NCBI GenBank assembly: GCA_001302725.1
Contig: LIZU01000056.1
Coordinates: 1-7,224 of the forward strand
From: a candidate division Zixibacteria bacterium DG_27
GTDB taxonomy: Bacteria; Zixibacteria; MSB-5A5; DG-27
Length of the DNA stretch: 7,224 nucleotides
Direction of reading: 5' to 3'
The notes under the pieces were generated by a model. That model saw nothing but the letters and a program-made list of their open reading frames with translations, did no database searches and was not told where the DNA came from. Below, piece by piece: positions 1-5,753 of the stretch (position 1 is its first letter; every line of letters begins with the position of its first letter). The position numbers were made by a program, and so were the translations under genes.

Positions 1-55
1 CGGGATACCGAATACAGGAGTTAATGTCTTAGTGAATGGCCACTGAAGTGAGAAG
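1..55. other. Short flank downstream of the DHS-like gene
   Basis: This is the 55 bases following the stop codon of the deoxyhypusine-synthase-like gene. I see no minus-strand start codon in it, no convincing plus-strand gene start, and no hairpin followed by a T-tract that would make an intrinsic terminator. Whatever comes next lies outside the window. Confidence 0.5.
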
Positions 56-1093
56 CTATTCTCGCCCGGACTGGAGGAACTCCACCAACCTTCGATTCCG
101 GCGCTTGATGTTGTTCTGCTCCATCCAGTCGAAAAGCCCCACGGCTAAAAGGGGGAGCCCGATGGTGGCGTCTACATAACAGGTGCCGAAGTTGCTCTGG
201 AAGCTGAGCTTCCCCCAGCTTTTTGATTCCGAGAAGGTGCAGCCGGAAAGCCCTCCCCAGTGGGGGGCATCGGTGGTTAGCTGAATGGCGTAATCCAGCC
301 CCTTCGATTTTTCTCCCAGGACGATCATCATCGGTTCGGCCTCTTGAATATAGTTCTTGGGGACTCCCCCGCCGATGATGATCTCTCCGGTCTTTTTGTC
401 GGCGCGAATCAGACGGCACATATCCAGATTGTCTTCTAACTGGTTTATGGTCAGAACCTCCTTTGCACCCCGATTGCGGTGGAAGTAATTGGCGATACCC
501 ATCCCCACCCCGCTGTCGTGAATAGCGGGACAGAATATCGGGGTGGCGGTATCGTGACAACTTCTGAGAATGGATAATTCTCCGCTGACGGTGCCACCCA
601 ATAGGTGTAAGAATTCCCAGGTGGGATAAGCCTTCGGTGGAAGGGTCCCACAGAATTCAGAGATCATGCGGTCCAGTTCCCCGAACCTCTTATCGTCGGC
701 GTAAGTATCATACATCCTGTCGATCTTTTCCCGGGAGAGAAAATCATCGCTGCAGGTGTCTCCCCGTGGACCTTGGTAGTGATAATCTCCCATCCCCTCG
801 TGGTAGTCGTGAAAGAGATTTGCGCCGGTGGTGACTAAAACGTCAATCACTCCCCGCCTCACCAGTCTGGAGATGACCAGCCCCATTCCCGCCGGCACCA
901 TCGCCCCGGAAAGCCCAAAAAAGATGATGGCCTCTTGGTCGGCGACCAGCCTCCTTGCGATTTGAAAGCATTCTCCCAGGGTTCTAGCCTGAAAGGAGAG
1001 GTGCGAAAAAGCCACCAGAAGTTCGGAGACAGAATGAAGCTTCTCCGGGTCAATAGGCTTCACGGGGGACCAAAGAAAGTCTTCTCTCTTCAT
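56..1093 (-). CDS. Deoxyhypusine synthase-like protein (bacterial DHS family)
   Basis: This 345-residue protein belongs to the deoxyhypusine synthase fold family, NAD-dependent enzymes that transfer the aminobutyl group of spermidine. Seen: TTGANLFHD (88-96), CPAIHD (188-193), GGGVPKNY (241-248) and KSWGK (291-295). By hand alignment to human DHS, SWGK supplies the catalytic lysine (K295, human K329) and its tryptophan (human W327). IHD keeps the Asp at human D238. Other spermidine-site residues differ: human H288 becomes N247, D313 becomes W and E137 becomes H. Bacteria lack eIF5A, the substrate of true DHS, so a small polyamine acceptor is more likely, as in homospermidine-synthase-type members; this is inference. 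The ATG has a good ribosome site (GGAG, 5-base spacer) and its own promoter. Cytoplasmic; no signal peptide. Length is close to eukaryotic DHS (about 369). Family is near certain; exact reaction is not. Confidence 0.93.
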   Translation of the reverse strand: MKREDFLWSPVKPIDPEKLHSVSELLVAFSHLSFQARTLGECFQIARRLVADQEAIIFFGLSGAMVPAGMGLVISRLVRRGVIDVLVTTGANLFHDYHEGMGDYHYQGPRGDTCSDDFLSREKIDRMYDTYADDKRFGELDRMISEFCGTLPPKAYPTWEFLHLLGGTVSGELSILRSCHDTATPIFCPAIHDSGVGMGIANYFHRNRGAKEVLTINQLEDNLDMCRLIRADKKTGEIIIGGGVPKNYIQEAEPMMIVLGEKSKGLDYAIQLTTDAPHWGGLSGCTFSESKSWGKLSFQSNFGTCYVDATIGLPLLAVGLFDWMEQNNIKRRNRRLVEFLQSGRE

Positions 1094-1132
1094 CTTCTCT
1101 CCCGGAAATCAGATTGATTGGAACTTTCGCAG

Positions 1133-1161
1133 AAAATAAGTAAACTTCGCCTCGCTGTCAA
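1133..1161 (-). promoter_or_regulatory. Predicted sigma70-type promoter for the DHS-like gene
   Basis: Read on the minus strand there is a perfect -35 box TTGACA (1161-1156), a 17-base spacer, and a -10 box TATTTT (1138-1133) matching TATAAT at four of six positions. Initiation would fall near 1126, giving a leader of roughly 33 bases that contains the GGAG ribosome binding site (1099-1102) before the ATG at 1093. Box match, spacing and placement together make this the best promoter in the window, though it has not been tested. Confidence 0.55.
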
Positions 1162-1163
1162 AT

Positions 1164-1181
1164 TCCAGACTCCGCTCTGGA
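1164..1181 (-). other. Small inverted repeat upstream of the DHS promoter
   Basis: TCCAGA (1164-1169) pairs with TCTGGA (1176-1181) around a 6-base loop; overlapping alternative pairings such as CGCTC/GAGCG also exist. It sits 2 bases from the -35 box and 244 bases beyond the stop codon of the upstream GWxTD gene. It could be an operator-like palindrome or a weak transcription end. No run of T follows, so an intrinsic terminator is unlikely. Confidence 0.2.
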
Positions 1182-1424
1182 GCGCTGCATGGCTCTGTTA
1201 AGTCTTTTGGATATGGGCAAACCGGGAGAAGGAGGAGGTATTCACAGCGACAGCAATGAGCCCGCAGATGTTCTCAATCGGAGCAATAAGGCAGGATTCT
1301 ATCTTCGGTCTCAGATGGAGGAGGGGTTTTCTGAAAGGCCGCCAGGGAGGTTGATTTGAAAGCTCGTGGGAGCAGACGTTGATTTTCCCTTTACGGGTGT
1401 CTTCACTGATCTTGGGTCAAGGAA

Positions 1425-2888
1425 CTATCGCACGATGTTGCCCATGCGGACTCGGGACTCCCAGTTGTAAGTCTGGATCTCTCCCTTAACGGAAGAGTGG
1501 ATCAATCTGTAGGATCCGAAGCCATCCTCGTCGACGAAGATGAAATAGGCCATCCCCTCCTGGGCTTGGTCTTGAAGTCCGAAGTAGTTCCACCTCTCCC
1601 AGGGCTTTGTGCCCAGATCCGAGGGAAACCTCTCGACCTCGTCCGGTGGCCCGTAGATGATAAAAACTCTCCCCCGGTCTGTCTTCCAGCCCTCGGGCTC
1701 TTCACCCTCGCCCTTGAATCGGGAGAAACGTTCGTTAGCGTAATCCCAGCGGGCGTAGTGCTGTATTTTGAACTCATTTAGAGCTGTGGAGGGATCAGGA
1801 TCTTTCGCCTCCCAGAAAGTCTTCATGAAATTGGTCTTGCCGGTGAGGTTGAGCTGGTCGTAGGTTTTCAGCTCCCTTTTGCTGGCGAGGTACAGGATCT
1901 GGTTCCTGACTAACTTGGCCTCCTTTTCATTGTCGATGGATATTGCCTCCGGGTGACGTTCGTCCAGATCCCACACCACCCCTCTGGCTGCCAACCTGTC
2001 GATACTCTCGGTGACGGAAAACCGCTTCTGTCCGGTGACGGCTTCCCCGGTGGCATTATCGATGACCTCCAGCCGCAAAAAATAGCCACCGCTGGGCAAC
2101 CCCACCGGGTTTATTCCACTCATGATCACCGCCGTCCCGCCCGGCTTCCCGTAAGTCCTGGAGGAGAAATCCTTGTACGGTTTGCCCTCTTCGGAGAGGA
2201 CCGAATAGGCCACGGTATAAGTTGAATCCAGCCCCATACCCGATTTCAGCCCGTATATCTCCGCATAGAAGTAAATGAGATTCCGTACGGGGTCAAATTC
2301 ACCCGGCGGTGCCGGCATTACCCGATAACCGTTTTTGTAGAAGACCCCACGTGCGGTGTCGGGCTCCACCAGATAGCCCAGCTCGATGTCACTGAGAGAA
2401 AGGCTCAGACCTCCAATCCGGGGAACAACGATCTTTTTGGTGAGAGAACTCAAGCTCTCCGAAAGCCGGTCTTCAACTTTGACCTCGAGAGTATACTCTC
2501 CCGGTTCAACCACCGCTGCAAGCTGATCGATTATCAGATAGCCCCTGTCCTTAAGCGCCTCCAGACTGGGGACTAAAGTGATGTTGGTCCAGCTGATCTG
2601 ATCGACGATGTCACCCGCCTCCGTGAAGAGAAAAAGGGAGGCTTGCATCTCCGCGGTGTAGGACCCCTCCTTCTCCTTGAAACAGAGGTGTTGTCGTCTC
2701 AGAGAATAATATATCTCCAGGTAGGTTTTGCCGGTGTCGGAAGGATTGAGAAAACCGGCAACATCAACTTGAAGCCCCAGGGGATTTTCCTCCTCCGCAA
2801 AGGCCTCTGGAAAGAGGGCAAACTCATAGGCTGAAATGCCAAAAAGAACTACTACAATCAATCCTTTCAACCAAGCTTTCCGGTTCAT
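1425..2888 (-). CDS. GWxTD-domain secreted protein B
   Basis: This 487-residue protein has a typical Sec signal peptide: MNRK, a hydrophobic core (about 8-26), and PEAFA with likely cleavage after A31. The mature part begins with predicted beta-rich regions and ends in the GWxTD domain. Seen in order: SLSDIEL (164-170), FYAEIY (207-212), FWEAKDPDPST (358-368), GWKTD (400-404) and YGPPDE (412-417). A tail of about 25 residues follows the domain and is absent from its neighbour. The GWxTD family (known as TIGR04514) occurs in FCB-type bacteria, Acidobacteria and candidate phyla and has no established function. It starts 15 bases after the stop of the upstream GWxTD gene, with GAGG 5 bases before the ATG, so the two are almost certainly cotranscribed. 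The pair align over their whole length at motif level, which points to an old duplication. Periplasmic or outer-surface location is inferred from the signal peptide. Confidence 0.92.
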   Translation of the reverse strand: MNRKAWLKGLIVVVLFGISAYEFALFPEAFAEEENPLGLQVDVAGFLNPSDTGKTYLEIYYSLRRQHLCFKEKEGSYTAEMQASLFLFTEAGDIVDQISWTNITLVPSLEALKDRGYLIIDQLAAVVEPGEYTLEVKVEDRLSESLSSLTKKIVVPRIGGLSLSLSDIELGYLVEPDTARGVFYKNGYRVMPAPPGEFDPVRNLIYFYAEIYGLKSGMGLDSTYTVAYSVLSEEGKPYKDFSSRTYGKPGGTAVIMSGINPVGLPSGGYFLRLEVIDNATGEAVTGQKRFSVTESIDRLAARGVVWDLDERHPEAISIDNEKEAKLVRNQILYLASKRELKTYDQLNLTGKTNFMKTFWEAKDPDPSTALNEFKIQHYARWDYANERFSRFKGEGEEPEGWKTDRGRVFIIYGPPDEVERFPSDLGTKPWERWNYFGLQDQAQEGMAYFIFVDEDGFGSYRLIHSSVKGEIQTYNWESRVRMGNIVR

Positions 2889-2903
2889 GCCCGCCTCACT
2901 TTC

Positions 2904-4250
2904 TCATCTATATTTTCTCAAATCGCCGTCGTAGGGATATTGAAGTCGATACTCCCCGTAGCCGGTGTCCACGAAAATGAACTTCTTTTTTAGACGATAA
3001 TAATACCAAATCTGATAGGCACGGCTGTCAAGGTCGAAGGGATGTCTGTCGATCTCGTCCGGAGGCCCGTAAGTGATGTAGACCATTCCGAAATCGGTCT
3101 TCCATCCATCTCTCCCGAAGTAGGTAAAGTGCAAGGTGGCGTAACGTAGGCGGCTGTAATACTCTTGGCGCAGCTCGTTTTCCACGGTGCCGGGGGTGGG
3201 GTCTCGTGACCTCCAGAACTGATTCCACCGTCGAACTCTTTCGCTCACCTCCTTGGCCTCCTTCAGAGCCTTCATCTCCTTGTCGGTGGCAACGTATCTC
3301 AGCTGCTCGATGGCACTTTCGTAGTCATTCTTGACCATCGCCAGAACCGACCAACTGATGGAGAAGGGGAACTCCCTTTCAACAGACTGGCGCCTGTCCT
3401 TTCGAGTGGCGATGATCTTGAGGGAATAACTCCCCGGCGCCAGGTCGGTGACCTCGAGCTGGCCCAGAACCGGGGTTAGCTTACCCGCGGGGCTAACGGA
3501 GATTGTGTCGGAAGCCACCAGGTGGCGGGAAGAGTGGTGAATCTCGTAGGCGACTTCGAGGGGGGGCAACTGCTCTGCCGGAAGGTAGATCTCGTAGTAG
3601 AAACTCAGCTCGGGGAAATCCTCGCCGTAAGCACGGGTGACCGAGGGTATCACCCTAAAGTCGCCCTTATTGAATTGCAGCCCCCCGGAGGAGTCCCCCG
3701 GATCGTGAGCGAACTCCACATCCGAGAGGGCAAAAACATCGTATCCGAAATGGGAGAGGTTGATATCAAGCTCGACGATCGTCGACTTCCCGGAGGTGAG
3801 ATCGGTCAGCTTCAACTCCGCCCGGTAGTCCCCGGAGTAAACCTCGAACTCCGCCTGGTTGGTGGTAAAACTCTTGATATTCTCGGTCTCCTGATAGGTA
3901 TCGACTGAATACTCTCCCTGGAATGTCCGCCCGGTGAGTTGCCTGCCCTTCCTGTCGTAAAGCACCAGCACCAGTTCATAGGAGGCGGTGTAACGGTCCC
4001 CCCGTCGCTGAAATTGAAGTGCCCCGGAGAAGATCTTGTAATAGATTTCCAATCTTACCTTGTCTATGGTTTTGGCTTTGAAGCTGGCATAATCGGCAAA
4101 GAGCCTCGGCAGACCCAATTCATTGTAAGCTTTGGAGTCATCTCTGGAGGTGCCCTGAGAGAGGGAGACGGCCACAGAGGTCAGGACTATTGCGATCGTC
4201 GCCATGATAATCCCCCCCAGGAGCCAACCTGTATCACGCTTCAATTTCAT
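2904..4250 (-). CDS. GWxTD-domain protein A, membrane-anchored or secreted
   Basis: This 448-residue protein starts MKLKRD and then has one long hydrophobic segment (about 9-31), either a signal peptide without an obvious cleavage site or a membrane anchor. The rest is predicted to be extracytoplasmic. Motifs shared with the downstream paralogue, in the same order: ALSDVEF (174-180), FYYEIY (217-222), FWRSRDPTPGT (345-355), GWKTD (382-386) and YGPPDE (394-399). Start choice: the frame is open two codons further, to a GTG at 4256, but that codon overlaps the GAGG ribosome site (4256-4259). The ATG at 4250 lies 5 bases after that site and is preferred. It follows the permease gene by 85 bases and precedes its paralogue by 15. 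No lipobox cysteine is visible. Function is unknown; envelope work with the neighbouring permeases is a context-based guess. Confidence 0.9.
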   Translation of the reverse strand: MKLKRDTGWLLGGIIMATIAIVLTSVAVSLSQGTSRDDSKAYNELGLPRLFADYASFKAKTIDKVRLEIYYKIFSGALQFQRRGDRYTASYELVLVLYDRKGRQLTGRTFQGEYSVDTYQETENIKSFTTNQAEFEVYSGDYRAELKLTDLTSGKSTIVELDINLSHFGYDVFALSDVEFAHDPGDSSGGLQFNKGDFRVIPSVTRAYGEDFPELSFYYEIYLPAEQLPPLEVAYEIHHSSRHLVASDTISVSPAGKLTPVLGQLEVTDLAPGSYSLKIIATRKDRRQSVEREFPFSISWSVLAMVKNDYESAIEQLRYVATDKEMKALKEAKEVSERVRRWNQFWRSRDPTPGTVENELRQEYYSRLRYATLHFTYFGRDGWKTDFGMVYITYGPPDEIDRHPFDLDSRAYQIWYYYRLKKKFIFVDTGYGEYRLQYPYDGDLRKYR

Positions 4251-4260
4251 CACCACCTCA
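4251..4260 (-). promoter_or_regulatory. Ribosome binding site that decides the start of GWxTD protein A
   Basis: Read on the minus strand the sequence is TGAGGTGGTG followed by ATG at 4250. GAGG (4259-4256) is spaced 5 bases from the ATG. Two in-frame GTG codons (4256 and 4253) overlap or touch the site, so they would leave no room for ribosome pairing; the ATG is therefore the likely start. Confidence 0.7.
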
Positions 4261-4263
4261 ACC

Positions 4264-4288
4264 GTAGGGGGACCTTCCCTACCCCTAC
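4264..4288 (-). other. Competing hairpins in the leader of GWxTD protein A
   Basis: The 3' arm CCCCTAC (minus strand, 4270-4264) can pair with either of two upstream arms: GTAGGGG at 4288-4282 (7 bp, 11-base loop) or GTAGGG at 4282-4277 (6 bp, 7-base loop). The stem base lies 4 bases upstream of the GAGG ribosome site. There is no T-tract, so this is not an intrinsic terminator. It may stabilise the mRNA or tune translation, or be incidental. Confidence 0.35.
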
Positions 4289-4321
4289 TATAAACATAAC
4301 GGCCAAGCTGCGTTCGGGCAA
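4287..4321 (-). promoter_or_regulatory. Weak promoter candidate ahead of GWxTD protein A
   Basis: On the minus strand TTGCCC (4321-4316) and TATGTT (4298-4293) are separated by 17 bases, each matching its consensus box at four of six positions. A further TATAGT (4292-4287) matches -10 at five of six but has no -35 at proper distance. If real, it would let the GWxTD pair be expressed apart from the permeases. Evidence is only positional. Confidence 0.25.
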
Positions 4322-4335
4322 CCTATTTTGTTCTT

Positions 4336-5580
4336 TTATTCGTAGTGTAAGCATTCGATCGGGTTCAATTTTGAGGCTCTGTAAGCGGGATAGATGCCGA
4401 AAACCAAAGCCACCCCCACCGAGAAACCGAAGCCGATCAAAACCCAAAGGAGGGAAACCGCGGCCGGGAGCGGAGAGACCAGGGCAACCAGCTGGGCAAA
4501 CAGGAGTCCCAAGATTATTCCCAGAACTCCGCCGATTCCCGACAGAGAGCTGGCCTCGATGAGAAACTGCCACAGGATGTCCCTTTTTCTTGCACCTATG
4601 GCTTTGCGGATGCCGATCTCTCTGGTTCTCTCGGTGACCGAGACCAGCATGATGTTCATCACCCCCACGCCACCAACCAGAAGCCCGATGGAGGATATCA
4701 CGATCATGGCCAGATAGATTATGCCGGTCAACTGCTCATACATCTCCATCAGGTTCTCCTGGGTGAAGACTGCGAAGTCATCCGGCTCGCTGTAGCGCAC
4801 CCCTCGGCGGCGGCGCAGAAGCTCCGTTATCTGGTCGATGGCGGCGGGAATCAACTCCGGGGAACGGGCTTTCACCGCCAGGGAGAGTTCTTCCTCCTCC
4901 GGATGGATCTTGGCGAAGGTATCGTAGGGGATCAGGACGAAGTTGTTGGCATGTCCGGAACCCAAGAGCTCCTCTTTTTTCTCCATGACCCCGACGACCG
5001 TGAACTTATCACCGTTGACTATGATCTGCTTTCCGATCGGGTCCAGATTGGTGAAAAGAGTTTGGGCGACATCGTACCCCAGGACACAGACGTAGGCCCG
5101 GAATTTCACGTCCGCATCGGTGATAAACCTTCCCTCCTCCACGAAGCTGTTGTTGACGACCTCATAATCGGGGATGGTGCCGAAGAACATGGGGCGAGTG
5201 ACCTCGACGTTCCTGTATTTGGCGTAGTTTCCTCCCGGTCGAAAGTAGTAGTTCTGCGGGGAGACCGCCTCCACCGCGGAGCAGTTGCCTCTTATGGCAG
5301 CGGCATGCTCGAAGGTGATCCCCTTGCGATTTCTCTCCTCCTCCGAACGGCTGCCGAGATGAATTCCGGGCTTGTACTTAGAGACGTAGATGATGTTTGA
5401 GCCCAGCGACTCGATTTGGCGGGCCATGGACTTATCCAGGCCCTTGATTATCGAAACCATCCCGATTATGCAGCTAACCCCAATCAAGACTCCCAGGATG
5501 GTGAGAAAGGACCTCATCTTGTGAGCCCGGAAGGTCCCGAAGGCGATAAGGAGACTCTCTGTGAATCCGGTCAGGCGCAT
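4336..5580 (-). CDS. MacB/FtsX-family ABC transporter permease (third in row)
   Basis: This 414-residue inner-membrane permease has MacB-type topology. It has a cytoplasmic N-terminus with HKMRSFLTILG (20-30), helix 1 (about 24-45), a large periplasmic MacB_PCD-like domain (about 46-285), and an FtsX domain with three helices (about 286-312, 345-368, 373-397). Diagnostic motifs are VGGVGVMNIMLVSVTERTRE (302-321) and the IGIRKAIGA coupling segment that follows it (322-330). Such proteins transmit ATP hydrolysis in the cytoplasm to periplasmic partners, or extrude lipoproteins, peptides or drugs. No ATPase domain is fused and none is in the window. The ATG has GAGAGG 9 bases upstream. The end is NPIECLHYE where its two neighbours have DPIEALRYE, so the conserved tail is slightly degenerate. 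It is a clear paralogue of the next gene upstream. Substrate cannot be told from sequence. Confidence 0.94.
   Translation of the reverse strand: MRLTGFTESLLIAFGTFRAHKMRSFLTILGVLIGVSCIIGMVSIIKGLDKSMARQIESLGSNIIYVSKYKPGIHLGSRSEEERNRKGITFEHAAAIRGNCSAVEAVSPQNYYFRPGGNYAKYRNVEVTRPMFFGTIPDYEVVNNSFVEEGRFITDADVKFRAYVCVLGYDVAQTLFTNLDPIGKQIIVNGDKFTVVGVMEKKEELLGSGHANNFVLIPYDTFAKIHPEEEELSLAVKARSPELIPAAIDQITELLRRRRGVRYSEPDDFAVFTQENLMEMYEQLTGIIYLAMIVISSIGLLVGGVGVMNIMLVSVTERTREIGIRKAIGARKRDILWQFLIEASSLSGIGGVLGIILGLLFAQLVALVSPLPAAVSLLWVLIGFGFSVGVALVFGIYPAYRASKLNPIECLHYE
4622..4668. repeat. Copy 1 of a 47-base block shared by the two permease genes
   Basis: This block differs from 6040-6086 at only two of 47 positions. 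It encodes the conserved MNIMLVSVTERTRE region of both permeases. The identity reflects paralogy plus strong protein constraint, possibly helped by gene conversion, and gives a direct repeat about 1.4 kb apart. Confidence 0.85.
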
Positions 5581-5753
5581 GCTATCTTACCTCTCAATCG
5601 GTCAGATCCCAACTGAGCCCTGACTCGTTTTCGCAATTGTCGGAATCTAAACATCAACTGTAAGCCAAACGCTCCTGACTGTTGACTACCTACCCCTAAC
5701 TACTACCTACTACCTACTAACTACTCACCACTCACAACTCACCAAGGACGATC
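5581..5753. other. 173-base spacer between permease genes
   Basis: The part next to the downstream gene (5581-5673) holds its ribosome site and no convincing promoter. The rest is mainly the 70-base heptad repeat tract at 5674-5743, which begins 10 bases beyond the upstream permease stop codon. No small gene is apparent. Confidence 0.6.
5674..5743. repeat. Ten in-phase heptanucleotide repeats
   Basis: Seventy bases read as ten consecutive 7-base units on the plus strand, with no insertion or deletion. Units include ACTACCT twice in tandem (5702-5715), ACTAACT (5716-5722), ACTCACC (5723-5729 and 5737-5743) and ACTCACA (5730-5736). The left units (from 5674) are more diverged, such as CCTGACT and GTTGACT. 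The consensus is close to ACTNACY. On the transcribed strand this is purine-rich, G/T/A with almost no C. It lies between two permease genes and codes for nothing evident. Confidence 0.85.

Larger units (their letters stand above)
1094..1424. other. 331-base spacer between the second GWxTD gene and the DHS-like gene
   Basis: This is the longest stretch without a supported gene. Its left end (minus-strand 3' part) holds the DHS promoter and ribosome site. At 1164-1181 there is a 6-bp inverted repeat (TCCAGA, 6-base loop, TCTGGA) directly upstream of the -35 box. It lacks a U-tract and so is a weak terminator candidate. The remainder has an uninterrupted minus-strand frame of 72 codons (1198-1416) with no ATG, GTG or TTG start, which I do not call a gene. 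No tandem repeat or RNA gene was recognised. Confidence 0.5.

Noticed and set aside
21..560. 179-codon minus-strand frame overlapping the DHS-like gene
   Set aside because: It is a shifted frame of the DHS-like gene, which has the family motifs. The product is arginine/histidine-rich and unlike any known protein.
1164..1181. Intrinsic terminator for the GWxTD operon
   Set aside because: The stem is only 6 bp, no T-tract follows on the minus strand, and it is 244 bases beyond the stop codon.
1230..1258. GGAGGAGGT followed by an ATG on the plus strand
   Set aside because: The spacing to the ATG is about 16 bases, too far for a ribosome site, and the following frame is short with no recognisable product.
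3939..4562. 207-codon plus-strand open frame spanning the GWxTD/permease junction
   Set aside because: It is antisense to the ends of two real genes and the leader between them. Its product is proline/arginine/lysine-rich with no recognisable domain.
5674..5743. CRISPR array
   Set aside because: The units are 7 bases and contiguous without spacers, and no cas gene is near.
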